From contig PCBO01000055.1 of assembly GCA_002730975.1 (NCBI GenBank), forward strand, positions 1 to 64,000: a DNA stretch of 64,000 nt, in the 5' to 3' direction. Source of the stretch: Opitutia bacterium (GTDB taxonomy: Bacteria > Verrucomicrobiota > Verrucomicrobiia > Opitutales > Seribacteraceae). Both the position numbers and the translations under genes were made by a program. Positions 20,706-30,884 of the stretch are shown here, piece after piece; within the stretch, counting starts at the first letter, position 1, and every line of letters starts with the position of its first letter. The notes under the pieces were generated by a model. That model made no database searches, was not told the origin of the DNA, and saw only the letters and a list, made by a program, of their open reading frames with translations.

Positions 20706-21437
20706 ATGAACTTCTGGGAAAAAATACATTTCTGGCATAGAGCCTGGAGATACCGGCTAATCAGCGAGAAGTTCGGGGTATCATTCTTGTTAAATTCCAA
20801 TTTAAGTGGTCACACCGCATTGGATATCGGAGCGAACAGAGGAATTTTTTCCTACTGGATGCATAAGAAAGTAGGGTCGAATGGAAAAGTCATCGCATTT
20901 GAACCGCAACCGGAACTTAACAAAGAGCTTCATGCCCTTAGGGATGCTTTTTCGCTGCCAAGACTTGAAATAGCGCCAGTCGGTTTGTCTTCAGTTTCCC
21001 AAAAAATGAAAATGTATAGGCCAAAGAATCATTGGGGCGCAGCCTCTGTGGAAACTGGTGCAAGCGATGAATCCTTGGAGCAATTTGAGGTTGATGTAAT
21101 AACACTAGACTCTTTTCTTGATAAGCATGCTGCATCTTTGGTTAAGTTCATAAAATGTGATGTAGAAGGTCATGAGTCTGACGTATTGCAAGGTGGAGTT
21201 GAGACGATTAAAATAGGGAGGCCCGATATCTTGTTTGAATGCCATGACGCCATGAACCCAAACTGCAAACCATTCGAATTACTTCACAGCATTGACTACC
21301 GGGGCTTTTGCTTTTTCAAAGGGGGGATGACACCCATAGACAATTACGGGCAACTCCGAGAAAAAGGCCAACTTCACAGAAAGACTTTAACTGATTTCGT
21401 TTTTGTTCCGAAGGAACGGTCGAACCAGTTGCTGTAA
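20706..21437 (+). CDS. FkbM family methyltransferase (ORF track start 20637 overlaps upstream gene)
   Basis: TALDIGANRGIFSYWMHKKVGSNGKVIAFEPQPELNKEL...VITLDSFLDKHAASLVKFIKCDVEGHESDVLQGG. Confidence 0.87.
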   Translation: MNFWEKIHFWHRAWRYRLISEKFGVSFLLNSNLSGHTALDIGANRGIFSYWMHKKVGSNGKVIAFEPQPELNKELHALRDAFSLPRLEIAPVGLSSVSQKMKMYRPKNHWGAASVETGASDESLEQFEVDVITLDSFLDKHAASLVKFIKCDVEGHESDVLQGGVETIKIGRPDILFECHDAMNPNCKPFELLHSIDYRGFCFFKGGMTPIDNYGQLREKGQLHRKTLTDFVFVPKERSNQLL

Positions 21438-21478
21438 GCATGTATAACTTGACGAAAAAACTAACTGGTAATTGAACT

Positions 21479-22513
21479 ATGCCCAGCTTTCTGATAATAG
21501 AAGCAGGGTCGTTAGAAGGTCACAGAAGTGGCAGAGGCGCTCGGGGAAGAAACTTGGAACTCTTCCTGAGAGAATATTACGGCTCCTCTTCCGTATCGAC
21601 GATTGGAGTTGAAACACTATCAGGCTCAAGATGCTACAATGTCGATCACCTTTTTATCGGCATCCCGTCTAATATTTCGAGGAACGATTTGAAGAGAATT
21701 TCATTTAGAAAGATTCATCTCTTTGATTACGGAGATCATGAAAAGATCATTTGGGGAAATACCGAAAAAGAACTCTTGGCCTCAATGACCAAATCCTACC
21801 TTAAATCGTGGACTCAAAAGAACTGGGGCGATGAATTCAATTGGGGAACCTTGCCAATCAGAAGGCATAAATGGCTCTCTTTTTGTGCTAAATTCAATAA
21901 CTTGATCAAAGGTAGTCCGTGCAATAACCAAGAGAGGCCATTTGATACCACTTTCTTGGGAAATCCCGTAGTCAGTTGGCAGGAGAATTATGGGACGATG
22001 AACAGAAATACAAGAATTCAATGGTTGGAAGAAATTTCAGCGGACAATCAGTTTTCTTTTTCAGGTGGTTTTTTTATGCGTGGAGCAAATGCTGAGGGAA
22101 TGAAAGAGCAAGCAAGTAAGAACTTAAAGCAATTGTTTCTGAAAAAAGGGAGAGCCCACTTCATTTCCTACTTCAAACTAATGCTAAAAGCTAAGTCAGC
22201 CTTAGCACCACCTGGCAACGCTCTTTGGTCATATCGTCACTATGAAGCGATTTACGCAGGATCCATACCCGTATCAGGAGACTTCAGGGAAGCGGATATG
22301 TTGGTTCCGCTTCCGATGGAGGGAATGGCTCACGTAGGAAAGGGGGAACAGGTAATTCCTCACATTCAAAAGTCCCTCAAAATGTTAAAGGATAATCCTA
22401 GGTTGCCGAATGAAAACTTGGAGTCAGTTGAGCGGTATATGACCAACGGTTTGTATGACCGAAAAAAAAGTGCTCTGATTGAAAGATTCATGAGCCAACT
22501 CGAAAAAGACTGA
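21479..22513 (+). CDS. Exostosin-like / uncharacterised glycosyltransferase
   Basis: Cluster context plus KSALAPPGNALWSYRHYEAIYAGSIPVSGDF, resembling the exostosin-type C-terminal motif. Confidence 0.5.
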   Translation: MPSFLIIEAGSLEGHRSGRGARGRNLELFLREYYGSSSVSTIGVETLSGSRCYNVDHLFIGIPSNISRNDLKRISFRKIHLFDYGDHEKIIWGNTEKELLASMTKSYLKSWTQKNWGDEFNWGTLPIRRHKWLSFCAKFNNLIKGSPCNNQERPFDTTFLGNPVVSWQENYGTMNRNTRIQWLEEISADNQFSFSGGFFMRGANAEGMKEQASKNLKQLFLKKGRAHFISYFKLMLKAKSALAPPGNALWSYRHYEAIYAGSIPVSGDFREADMLVPLPMEGMAHVGKGEQVIPHIQKSLKMLKDNPRLPNENLESVERYMTNGLYDRKKSALIERFMSQLEKD

Positions 22514-22516
22514 ATC

Positions 22517-23716
22517 TTGAAGAAAGTACTTTTTTTATCCTTTTATTTTCCTCCCCGTAATCGCATTTCAAGCTTTAGGGCACGAGGCTTTTGCAAATAC
22601 CTGCCTGAACTCAACTGGAAACCAATCGTAATATGCGAAGATTGGCCACGGCATGCTCCGGATTATGATGAAAATCTGCTTCCCGAAGTTAGGGAGTCCG
22701 AAGTGCATAGAATCCCATCCTACGGACCGTCCGGAATGAATCGTTTTTTCATTCGAAATCTCGCACCTTGGCTGTTCCCCGACAAGACGCCATACAACTG
22801 GTGGAAACTCGCGAGGCGCAAAGCATTTGAACTTTGTGAAAAGAACTCCTTTGATGCCATAATAGCAACTCATGACCCTTTGGCAACACTTTCGATTGCT
22901 TCCGAACTCTCTCGGTGCTTCGGGACTCCTTGGATTGCCGACATCAGGGATTCTTGGAATGTACAGAAGCTCAGTTCCCCTCGTAAGCAAAAGCTCATTT
23001 CAAAACACGAAAGGATGTTGTCTAGTCTAGCCAATAAAGTAGTGTCTGTTAGTGACGGGATTTCAGATGAACTCGGTCGAATCTTGGGGAAAAAAATACA
23101 TACCGTAAGTAATGGGTACGATATAGATGAGGTTCCCTTGGTTCAAAATAGAGAAGAGGGAGTTTTTACAATTTTGTATGCTGGGAACTTGAGTCACAGC
23201 CGAAATCCTCGTCCTCTTTTCGAAGCCATTGAAAAATGTATTGCCAAAGGCTTGATTCCTAAGAAATCGATTAAGGTTTGTTTTTTAGGAAGCTCTGAAA
23301 AGTTCGTCGAGCATTTTGATCTCCATAGGTTCAAGACGGTCTCCTTTTCGTGTGAGGAAAGGGTTTCCAGGATAAAAGCTCTTTCCAGGATTCGCAGTGC
23401 GTCGGTTCTTTTGGTCTTATCCCACCCAAACGAAAAGGGCGTTTTGACCGGGAAGGTATTCGACTACTTGAACTCACGGCGCCCTATACTTGCAGTCCCT
23501 GATGATAGTGGTGAAATCCAGCGACTACTTAACCTGAGCAAGTCAGGTGTTAGTTTAACCAACCCGAATGAGATTGCCCTGCAGCTTGCCAAGTGGTTCG
23601 AGGAGTGGAAAAAAGACACGCAATTCAAATTGGATTATGACGAGAGCGAAATCCGCAAGCACAGCAGAGAGAGAAAGACCGAGGAGTTGGTTGAAGTACT
23701 GGAATCCCTCCAATGA
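22517..23716 (+). CDS. Glycosyltransferase family 4 (TTG start)
   Basis: KKVLFLSFYFPPRNRISSFRARGFCKYLPELNWKPIVI...ILYAGNLSHSRNPRPLFEAI...VLTGKVFDYLNSRRPILAVPDDSGEI. Confidence 0.85.
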   Translation: MKKVLFLSFYFPPRNRISSFRARGFCKYLPELNWKPIVICEDWPRHAPDYDENLLPEVRESEVHRIPSYGPSGMNRFFIRNLAPWLFPDKTPYNWWKLARRKAFELCEKNSFDAIIATHDPLATLSIASELSRCFGTPWIADIRDSWNVQKLSSPRKQKLISKHERMLSSLANKVVSVSDGISDELGRILGKKIHTVSNGYDIDEVPLVQNREEGVFTILYAGNLSHSRNPRPLFEAIEKCIAKGLIPKKSIKVCFLGSSEKFVEHFDLHRFKTVSFSCEERVSRIKALSRIRSASVLLVLSHPNEKGVLTGKVFDYLNSRRPILAVPDDSGEIQRLLNLSKSGVSLTNPNEIALQLAKWFEEWKKDTQFKLDYDESEIRKHSRERKTEELVEVLESLQ

Positions 23717-23731
23717 ACTAAATTACAGCGT

Positions 23732-25687
23732 TTAAAGTTTTACACCAAAAATTTTCCGCCAACGATTCAGGCAAAGGATTTTCCAATAGATTGAATCATA
23801 TTTTTTTTCTCCTCTTAGAAAACCTTCAAAGGATTCAGCAATTTCCGGCCCGATCAAACCGCCCCAGCACTCGGAAAGTTCTCGAAGATCTTTTAGGTAG
23901 AGATCCCTGCATTCGTTCTTTGCCCAGATCGATTCAGGTGTGACGAATCCCATTTTGTCCTGTCTGTGAATAACGTCATCAGGTAAAAGGCCAAACATCG
24001 ATTTACGAATGATTGATTTGGACCACCCCCCTTCCACGCGCTCTGCGTCACTTAATGAAAAAAGCAAAGGCATAAGCCGATAATCAAGAAACGGAACCCT
24101 CGACTCAACAGAATGAGCCATAGAATTACGGTCTTCCCAATGGAGAAGCATTCGCATCCCTGTATTCATCATGTATACGGAGTGATCTCGCAAATTTTTT
24201 TGTCGTTCCATAGAAGAAGAGAGAAGTCTCTCTCGTCCGAAATACCAGCCCTTCATCCTTCTTTCTTCCTTTCGGGATGAAAAGTGATTACTCAAAGGCG
24301 TAGGAGTGGCTAGGTCGAGAAGCCCTCTCAGAAATGAACCGGCCGCTTTCCTCGTGGTTGGCCTGAGTAATTTAAGATTCCTCCATAGGGAAAGGAAATT
24401 GCACATTCGCAGTTGACCGGAGACATAGGGTCTAAGAAACGAATTATATCCACAATGAGTTTCATCTGCCCCCTGACCGTCAAGCATGACGGGAATTTCC
24501 ATCTCGCGAGCTTTTTCAAAGACACACCACTGGGCATAAATACTTGCAGAGCCAAAGGGTTCGTCCTGATGCCAGACTATTTCATCAATTTTTTCAGAAA
24601 GAGCATTAGGGTCGGGGAATACTTTTGCCGACTGAGCATTGGTGAAATCAGCAACTTGATCGGCAAAAAAGGACTCATCAAATTCCTTGTGAATGGAGCA
24701 CGACGTTATAGTGCTTATCGGCGATTCCGCCGACAATTCCCTCATTGCCCCGACAATCGAGGAGGAGTCAAGCCCTCCTGAAAGGCATGAACCCAGCTGG
24801 ACATCCGATCTCATTCGAAGTCGAACTGAATCGAGAAACAATGCCTTGAATGGATCGAAGCCTTTTTCATACGGAACCTTAGGAGAATCGATCGGCAAAT
24901 CATACCAGCATTTCTGTTTGATTGCCTGAAGACTGTAAACTGATTGGTCGATATCAATCGACATAAAATGACCGGGCAGCAATTGGTTCACCTCCTTGAA
25001 AAACGTTTTTTCAGTGTGATCTGATAGACTGTTGAATAGAAACTCGTGAATGGCTCCTTCGTTTGCCCGGGGATTCCAGTTTGGTAGTGCTTTGAAAGCT
25101 TTTATTTCGGAAGCAAATGATAATGACTGCTCTTCTGCATATAGGTAGAGAGGCTTAATCCCGAACCGATCTCTCGATAAAATAATTTTTCTACTATTTA
25201 AGTCCAAGATCGCCATCGCCCACATGCCATTCAAACGACTAAACGACTCTACCCCCCATCTTTCGTAAGCGGCCAGGACGACCTCAGTGTCAGAATCGGT
25301 GGCAAAAGAAACTCCTTCAGCCTCAAGTTCCTTTCTGATTTCAAGGTAATTGTATGCTTCACCATTGTAAGTGATCCATGTTTTCCCGTCTCGAGACATT
25401 GGCTGGTGACCATTGGGAGAAAGGTCGATGATCGAAAGCCTTCGATGAGCAATTCCTACCTCAACTCCTTCGAAAGAAAAATTCTCGATTTTGCAGTCTT
25501 TTAACGAATGACAGGCAATGGAAGACGGATGAGATTCGGCGCTTGACAGGGCCAAAGCCTGCCCGCGCTGAAGAACCATAAAACCTTCGTCATCAGGACC
25601 ACGGTGCCTCAACAAGCGAGACATAGGAAGAAGTGATTCCAGCGAGGCAGAGTCTCTGCTAATTATTCCGGCAATTCCGCACATCAA
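23732..25687 (-). CDS. asnB: Asparagine synthase (glutamine-hydrolysing)
   Basis: MCGIAGIISRDSASLESLLPMSRLLRHRGPDDEGF...AHRRLSIIDLSPNGHQPM...SCLSGGLDSSSIVGAM; GATase II + PP-loop synthase. Confidence 0.94.
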   Translation of the reverse strand: MMCGIAGIISRDSASLESLLPMSRLLRHRGPDDEGFMVLQRGQALALSSAESHPSSIACHSLKDCKIENFSFEGVEVGIAHRRLSIIDLSPNGHQPMSRDGKTWITYNGEAYNYLEIRKELEAEGVSFATDSDTEVVLAAYERWGVESFSRLNGMWAMAILDLNSRKIILSRDRFGIKPLYLYAEEQSLSFASEIKAFKALPNWNPRANEGAIHEFLFNSLSDHTEKTFFKEVNQLLPGHFMSIDIDQSVYSLQAIKQKCWYDLPIDSPKVPYEKGFDPFKALFLDSVRLRMRSDVQLGSCLSGGLDSSSIVGAMRELSAESPISTITSCSIHKEFDESFFADQVADFTNAQSAKVFPDPNALSEKIDEIVWHQDEPFGSASIYAQWCVFEKAREMEIPVMLDGQGADETHCGYNSFLRPYVSGQLRMCNFLSLWRNLKLLRPTTRKAAGSFLRGLLDLATPTPLSNHFSSRKEERRMKGWYFGRERLLSSSMERQKNLRDHSVYMMNTGMRMLLHWEDRNSMAHSVESRVPFLDYRLMPLLFSLSDAERVEGGWSKSIIRKSMFGLLPDDVIHRQDKMGFVTPESIWAKNECRDLYLKDLRELSECWGGLIGPEIAESFEGFLRGEKKYDSIYWKILCLNRWRKIFGVKL

Positions 25688-25880
25688 TAAAATACTTAGA
25701 ACCTCGAGAACCAGCTAAATTGAGAAGAAGTCGAAATAGTACATTCAAAGCTTGGAGTCTGAAAAATTGGAGTAATTAAAAGAACACCGCTTCAGGCAAC
25801 GAAGAGAAAATAAGTGAATGAGACTTATTCTGAAAGGTTAAAAGTAGTCTTGTATCATTAACCAAAGAAACTACCAAGAA

Positions 25881-27209
25881 TTAAGAAGGATGTTCGATTT
25901 CAGCAAATTCCAAAAAAGCCTTCTCCAAATCCGGTCGATGCCTCAGATGCAAGGATTCAACGCCAAAATGCTTAACCATCCCACGGATATTTTTAATCGT
26001 GCATTCAATCGTTTGACCTGCACCTTCCAAATAAACAACGTCTTGCGGTTCGACCCACCAGTCCTCGGGAATGTCTTCCTGAATAAGGCGTAAATACCGA
26101 CTTGCCACCTCAATGGGATTACATTTATCACGCACAAAGCTCTGTGCTTCTACGCCAAGACGCTCTCGCTCCTCTGAGTTCACGATCAGGCACTCGATTG
26201 CCTGTTCAATCTCGTCAGGATGACATGTCTTTGAAGGAGGATACATACCCGCAGGAACGAATCTTTTGAGGAGGCTAATATTATACCCTCCAACAATAGC
26301 AGGTTTTCCAAACCATGCTGCCTCCGTGGCAAATCCAGCCATAGGAAAATCCGAGTATATTTGATCGACTACAAAATCACAAAGCTTTATCTCTCGAATG
26401 ACTTGGGAGTGAGGTTTTCCTTGAAGAAGGATTAAATTAATTTCGTAACCACGCTGCCTAAGGTTTTCGACAGCTCTTTGAATAATGGGAGAGCCTTTCA
26501 CCGCAGGATGGCTAGGCGAATGCAAAATTCTAATGCCTACACCCTGTGTGCTCGCCACGGAGGTGGGAGAAGATGTATGCTCAACCATGGCATCAAAGGG
26601 AATACCAAATGCCGATGTAGTAACGAACTTGTCACGAAGAAAATGGCTCGTTGAAAATGGTGCTCCAACAATAATGCTTGAATATCGCTCAAATCTTCTT
26701 GTCCGTTTAAAATTTCGCTTGGTTAAAGAGAGTAATTCATTTGGTGACGGTTGATATGCTCCATCACCGCTTTGGTAACTGCCATCAATATAAGGTGGAC
26801 GGGACTCTGATCCGTGAGAAAGTACGGATATTATTTTTTTCCCCAACCACTTTAAAACTCTCAAGTCCCAATTGTTTCTTGGCATGAAAGAATGCCCAAA
26901 CCCAAAAATAAAAACGTCGTATCGAAAGATCGAGCAAAAGACCCATAATGTCCTCAAAAAACAAGAAGGCAATGATAGGGCTACCTTATTAGCAAAGTTT
27001 CGATTATTTTTATATACTGACTCTAACCGCTGAGAGATTCGTAGAAGTATCGGTGTTTTACTTTCACCGCCATAACCAAAAGAGTGAGGAGTGTATGTAA
27101 TATAGTCACAGTCCACACCAATTTGTTTCAAGCCTTTTGCCAGATTTGCGTAGTATCCAGCTATCTCTATCGGGCCTATAAAAACTCGGTGTTTGTTGGG
27201 CTTTTTCAA
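25881..27209 (-). CDS. Glycosyltransferase (GT4-like), 442 aa
   Basis: IGPIEIAGYYANLAKGLKQIGVDCDYI...RILHSPSHPAVKGSPIIQRAVENLRQRGYEINLILLQG...YPPSKTCHPDEIEQAIECLI. Confidence 0.65.
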   Translation of the reverse strand: MKKPNKHRVFIGPIEIAGYYANLAKGLKQIGVDCDYITYTPHSFGYGGESKTPILLRISQRLESVYKNNRNFANKVALSLPSCFLRTLWVFCSIFRYDVFIFGFGHSFMPRNNWDLRVLKWLGKKIISVLSHGSESRPPYIDGSYQSGDGAYQPSPNELLSLTKRNFKRTRRFERYSSIIVGAPFSTSHFLRDKFVTTSAFGIPFDAMVEHTSSPTSVASTQGVGIRILHSPSHPAVKGSPIIQRAVENLRQRGYEINLILLQGKPHSQVIREIKLCDFVVDQIYSDFPMAGFATEAAWFGKPAIVGGYNISLLKRFVPAGMYPPSKTCHPDEIEQAIECLIVNSEERERLGVEAQSFVRDKCNPIEVASRYLRLIQEDIPEDWWVEPQDVVYLEGAGQTIECTIKNIRGMVKHFGVESLHLRHRPDLEKAFLEFAEIEHPS

Positions 27210-27212
27210 GAC

Positions 27213-27437
27213 TTAACAGTGAACAATATTTTTTCTGAATGACTGGCAAAGGCAATATTTTCCCGAAATTGATTTGAATATGACTGCTCCAACTCCAACA
27301 AACGCTTTTTCACCAATAAATTCCCACTCCGCATAGGTCTTCACCATCGAGACCGCAATATGCAATTGCACCCCACGTCCTTGAGTATTGGGAATAATCA
27401 GGATTTTTTTCGAAAACAAGGTGCCCGACAATAACAC
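27213..27437 (-). pseudogene. Possible degraded hexapeptide-repeat (NeuD-like) acetyltransferase remnant
   Basis: 74-aa ORF has YAEWEFIGEKAFVGVGAVIFKSISGKYCLCQSFRKNI, resembling an IG[ED]-x-AFIGAGAVI left-handed beta-helix fragment, but too short and lacking flanking repeats. Confidence 0.3.
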
Positions 27438-27442
27438 ACATA

Positions 27443-28609
27443 TTACGGATGGTATTCCAAAACCTTTTCAATCACAAGATCCTGTTCGTCTTTTTTCATC
27501 CCATGAAAGATTGGCATCGAAATACTGCAATGGTTCGCCAAATAGGCGTTAGGAAAATCCTCGGGCTTCAATTTATACTTTTCACTGTAAAAGCTAAGCA
27601 TGTGGACGGCATGAGTCGCAGGACGTGTCGAGATACCGTTATGCTGAAGTTCATCCATCCAATTGTTACGCTTTTCATTGATCGCTTTCACGCAACTCAG
27701 TGAGGTTCCTTCAGGCTCAAAGAGGCAAGGGTAACTCTGATACCCATGTTCATAATCCTGATTGGCAACAGGGACTCGTAAATATTTCAATCCGGTAAAG
27801 GCTTGGTCGTATCTACGAGCCAACCGCTGACGCTCTTGGACGATTTCCTTCGCACGATCCATTTGAGCAGAGCCAAGAGCACCTTGCAAGTCAGTCATTC
27901 GTTGATTGTAACCAGCGTCAGGGTGATCCGCGAGCAAGTAAGGTCTAGCTCCCAAATGTCTCTGTAAATCAGTCATTGCAGCACCATGATCACGAAGTCT
28001 ACGGATTCTTGCGGCCAATTCAGCATCATTCGTCGTCACCATGCCACCCTCTCCGGTAGTTATTGCTTTGCGGGGATGAAAACTGAAACATCCAGTATCG
28101 CCAAAACAACCAACATGTCGCCCTTTGAATTTTGCACCGAATCCACAAGCAGCATCTTCAACGACCCAAAGATCATGCTTTTTCGCTATTTCTGCGATCG
28201 GATCCATGTCCGCGGAAAGGCCAAATAAGTGAACAGGAAGAATGGCTTTTGTTCGCTCTGTAATCTTTGATTCGATTTGAGCGACGTCGATATTGAAGGT
28301 GTCCAAATCAATATCACAAAAAACAACCTTCCCTCCAAGGTGCTCTACGACATTTGCAGTGGAAATCCAAGTGAAAGACGGAACAATAGCTTCGTCCCCC
28401 GGACCAAACCCAAGAGCGGCAAGAGAAAGATGCAATGCAGAGGTACAGGAGGTAACGGCAATCGATTCTTGAGCACTACTAAACTCGGACCACTTATCCT
28501 CGAATTCACGAACTTTAGGACCCTGCACCAGCCACCCTGATTTCAATGGCCCGAGAACGGATTGAATTTCGGAATCCGTAAGGCTGGTTCTGGCGATAGG
28601 GACCTTCAA
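27443..28609 (-). CDS. DegT/DnrJ/EryC1/StrS family aminotransferase
   Basis: IARTSLTDSEIQSVLGPLKSGWLVQGPKVREFEDKWSEF...VVEDAACGFGAKFKGRHVGCFGDTGCFSFHPRKAITTGEGGMV. Confidence 0.95.
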   Translation of the reverse strand: MKVPIARTSLTDSEIQSVLGPLKSGWLVQGPKVREFEDKWSEFSSAQESIAVTSCTSALHLSLAALGFGPGDEAIVPSFTWISTANVVEHLGGKVVFCDIDLDTFNIDVAQIESKITERTKAILPVHLFGLSADMDPIAEIAKKHDLWVVEDAACGFGAKFKGRHVGCFGDTGCFSFHPRKAITTGEGGMVTTNDAELAARIRRLRDHGAAMTDLQRHLGARPYLLADHPDAGYNQRMTDLQGALGSAQMDRAKEIVQERQRLARRYDQAFTGLKYLRVPVANQDYEHGYQSYPCLFEPEGTSLSCVKAINEKRNNWMDELQHNGISTRPATHAVHMLSFYSEKYKLKPEDFPNAYLANHCSISMPIFHGMKKDEQDLVIEKVLEYHP

Positions 28610-29586
28610 TGCACTTCAGTACCGTGAGAGTCCCGCCAATCGATTAGTCGCTGTAAACCTGTTCGTAAATCGAATTTAGAAGCAAAGCCAAGTTGGGCAC
28701 TTGCTTTATTTGGACAACCGATTCGGTTTTGCACCAACTGACGAGCATCATCCTCGCTGTAGGGGTTGTAGGTTACTTTCAATCCTGAGTCCTTGAGCTC
28801 TAAAATAGTATCACAAAGCTCCTTAATGCTGGTCTGTATTCCCGTACCGACGTTGTAAAATTCATCAGCGACTTCCGCCTCTAAGGCAAGGACGTTGCAT
28901 CGAGCAACGTCCTCGACATCAATGAAATCGTAAGCTTGAGTCCCGTCGCCATTGATCGCAGGAGGCTCATTGTCGTCGATTTTGTTAAGCATAATCGGGA
29001 TCACTCCCGTGTAAGCCGCGGTTTGATCCTGATGGGGCCCATAAACATTCATGTAACGCAAACCAACGTAACTGAGACCGTATCGGTCAAAGTAGGCGCG
29101 GCACATCGCTTCCCCGGCAATCTTAGTGGCCCCATAAAAGTTCTTGTTGTTGAAAGGGTGGCTTTCAGTCATGGGAACCTGCGCAGCATCTCCGTAAACT
29201 GAAGCAGAGGACGAATAAACCAGTCTCTTGACATTATTTTTGACGCAAGCTTCCAAGACATTGAAAGTTCCTTCGATATTTACATGAAAGGCAGTTCGAG
29301 GAAAGTCCTTGCAGTGCAACAACCACATGGCGGCAAGGTGAATGACACCATCCACTCCTTTCATTGCGTCGTTCAAGAGATCAATATCCCGAACGTCGCC
29401 ACCATTGGAATAAATCTCGCAGCGAGGATCTTTAAGGACATTTTCGACGTTCGATCTTTTTCCACGAGCAAAATTATCAAAAATGACGACTTTCGCCACA
29501 TCTGATTTGAGTAATTCCGAAACAACAAAACTTCCAATGAAGCCAGTGCCTCCAATCACTAGGATTTTCGAATTAGATATTTTCAT
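28606..29586 (-). CDS. NAD-dependent sugar epimerase/dehydratase (SDR)
   Basis: KILVIGGTGFIGSFVVSELLKSD...YSSSASVYGD...YGATKIAGEAM; overlaps DegT start by 4 nt. Confidence 0.94.
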   Translation of the reverse strand: MKISNSKILVIGGTGFIGSFVVSELLKSDVAKVVIFDNFARGKRSNVENVLKDPRCEIYSNGGDVRDIDLLNDAMKGVDGVIHLAAMWLLHCKDFPRTAFHVNIEGTFNVLEACVKNNVKRLVYSSSASVYGDAAQVPMTESHPFNNKNFYGATKIAGEAMCRAYFDRYGLSYVGLRYMNVYGPHQDQTAAYTGVIPIMLNKIDDNEPPAINGDGTQAYDFIDVEDVARCNVLALEAEVADEFYNVGTGIQTSIKELCDTILELKDSGLKVTYNPYSEDDARQLVQNRIGCPNKASAQLGFASKFDLRTGLQRLIDWRDSHGTEVH

Positions 29587-30057
29587 GATTAGATGAAACC
29601 TTCCTCAAACCTGTAGCCTCGAGATAAAAATTTTCAAGATATCTTAATGCAACGATCAATTGAAATTTTGTCGATCAAGAATTAGCCTCATAGGAAGGTA
29701 ATTTGTCTTAAATGTCGATTCTTCGACTTGATTGTTAAACAGTTAATAATTCCAGAATGGAACATATTATGGTTGGGGTAAGCAGCAACCAACGAGGCAC
29801 AGCTATTAAAATAACTGATTGGAATCAAAATCGTAATTGCTTGCGGAGTTTGCGAGCCGAGTGAAAAAGAAGATTTGAAAGTTTATTTCATTTGCTTAAT
29901 CGATACCAATCGAACCGCGACACTTTGAATGGATTGCATAAAGAGCCCATGGAAAAGTCGGTGCGTTCGATCATAGCAGTAGATTGAGTTGAGGAATTAG
30001 AGAATCCCGCCACTTCTAACTGGGAGCAATCCATTTTACTGGTTCGATGAGAATCTA

Positions 30058-30786
30058 TCAACGGGTCAGAATGAAATTATTACAATAATCCCTACTGTCC
30101 CAAAACCTGTCACCTACCTGACGTTGATGAATCTCTGGCAGAAAACTATCCAAATCAATCAAACCTTTTCTGGGATGAACAAAAAAACCTCCATAGCCAA
30201 TTTTCCTGAAATACTCGAGACTCTCGTTAACGTCACCGTTAGGTAAATGCCTCGATTCACTCTCGCAAATTATGAGAGGACTGTGGTGTTTTATAATTTC
30301 TTCAGCTCCTTGGAGAACAGAGAGTTCATGACCTTCAACATCTATCTTGATCGCACTGATTTGCTGAGTAGTCCTTACAAAATAATCATCCAGTGTCGTA
30401 ACTGAGACCTCATAGGATTGGAATTCACTATCCGAGTAAACACTCTTCTCAAATGAAGCTGATGGCGAAGTTGCTACAGGTCCTGGAATATTTAAATCCA
30501 TCACTCCCATAACACTTGAGACCCCCATATTTTCTATGGTTATATTGGAGTAGCGAAGATCCCGAACCACTTTGCGAAGGTAATCGGCAAGTATTGGTTG
30601 AGGCTCGAATGCCACAACTCCACCCTCTTTTACGGATCTACTCATACTTAAAAGGTAACTCCCTTTGTTGGCTCCTACATCCACTGCCAGATGGCCGGAA
30701 CCCAAATGGTTCGACAAAGCTTTCAACTCATGCCTCTGATCCCTAATCCTGGCCTTTAAACATCTATATAAAAAGCGGAAGTTCAT
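30058..30786 (-). CDS. FkbM family methyltransferase
   Basis: LAVDVGANKGSYLLSMSRSVKEGGVVAFEPQPILADYL...VTTLDDYFVRTTQQISAIKIDVEGHELSVLQGAEEII. Confidence 0.88.
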   Translation of the reverse strand: MNFRFLYRCLKARIRDQRHELKALSNHLGSGHLAVDVGANKGSYLLSMSRSVKEGGVVAFEPQPILADYLRKVVRDLRYSNITIENMGVSSVMGVMDLNIPGPVATSPSASFEKSVYSDSEFQSYEVSVTTLDDYFVRTTQQISAIKIDVEGHELSVLQGAEEIIKHHSPLIICESESRHLPNGDVNESLEYFRKIGYGGFFVHPRKGLIDLDSFLPEIHQRQVGDRFWDSRDYCNNFILTR

Positions 30787-30884
30787 TATGATTCTAGATT
30801 GAGTGGCAATCTTTTATCTCTAAAGCTTTTCGACTTCGCCAAACCCATTTTTTTCCACCAGCAGGATATGGAAATGTTTTCTCA

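Noticed and set aside
29590-30057. ~470 bp gap between epimerase and FkbM genes considered for ncRNA or hidden gene
   Set aside because: No ORF, repeat or clear hairpin/terminator that I could support by eye.
15012-30786. Glycan cluster considered as a mobile genomic island
   Set aside because: No integrase, transposase, tRNA boundary or flanking direct repeats seen; variable surface-glycan loci commonly look like this without being mobile.
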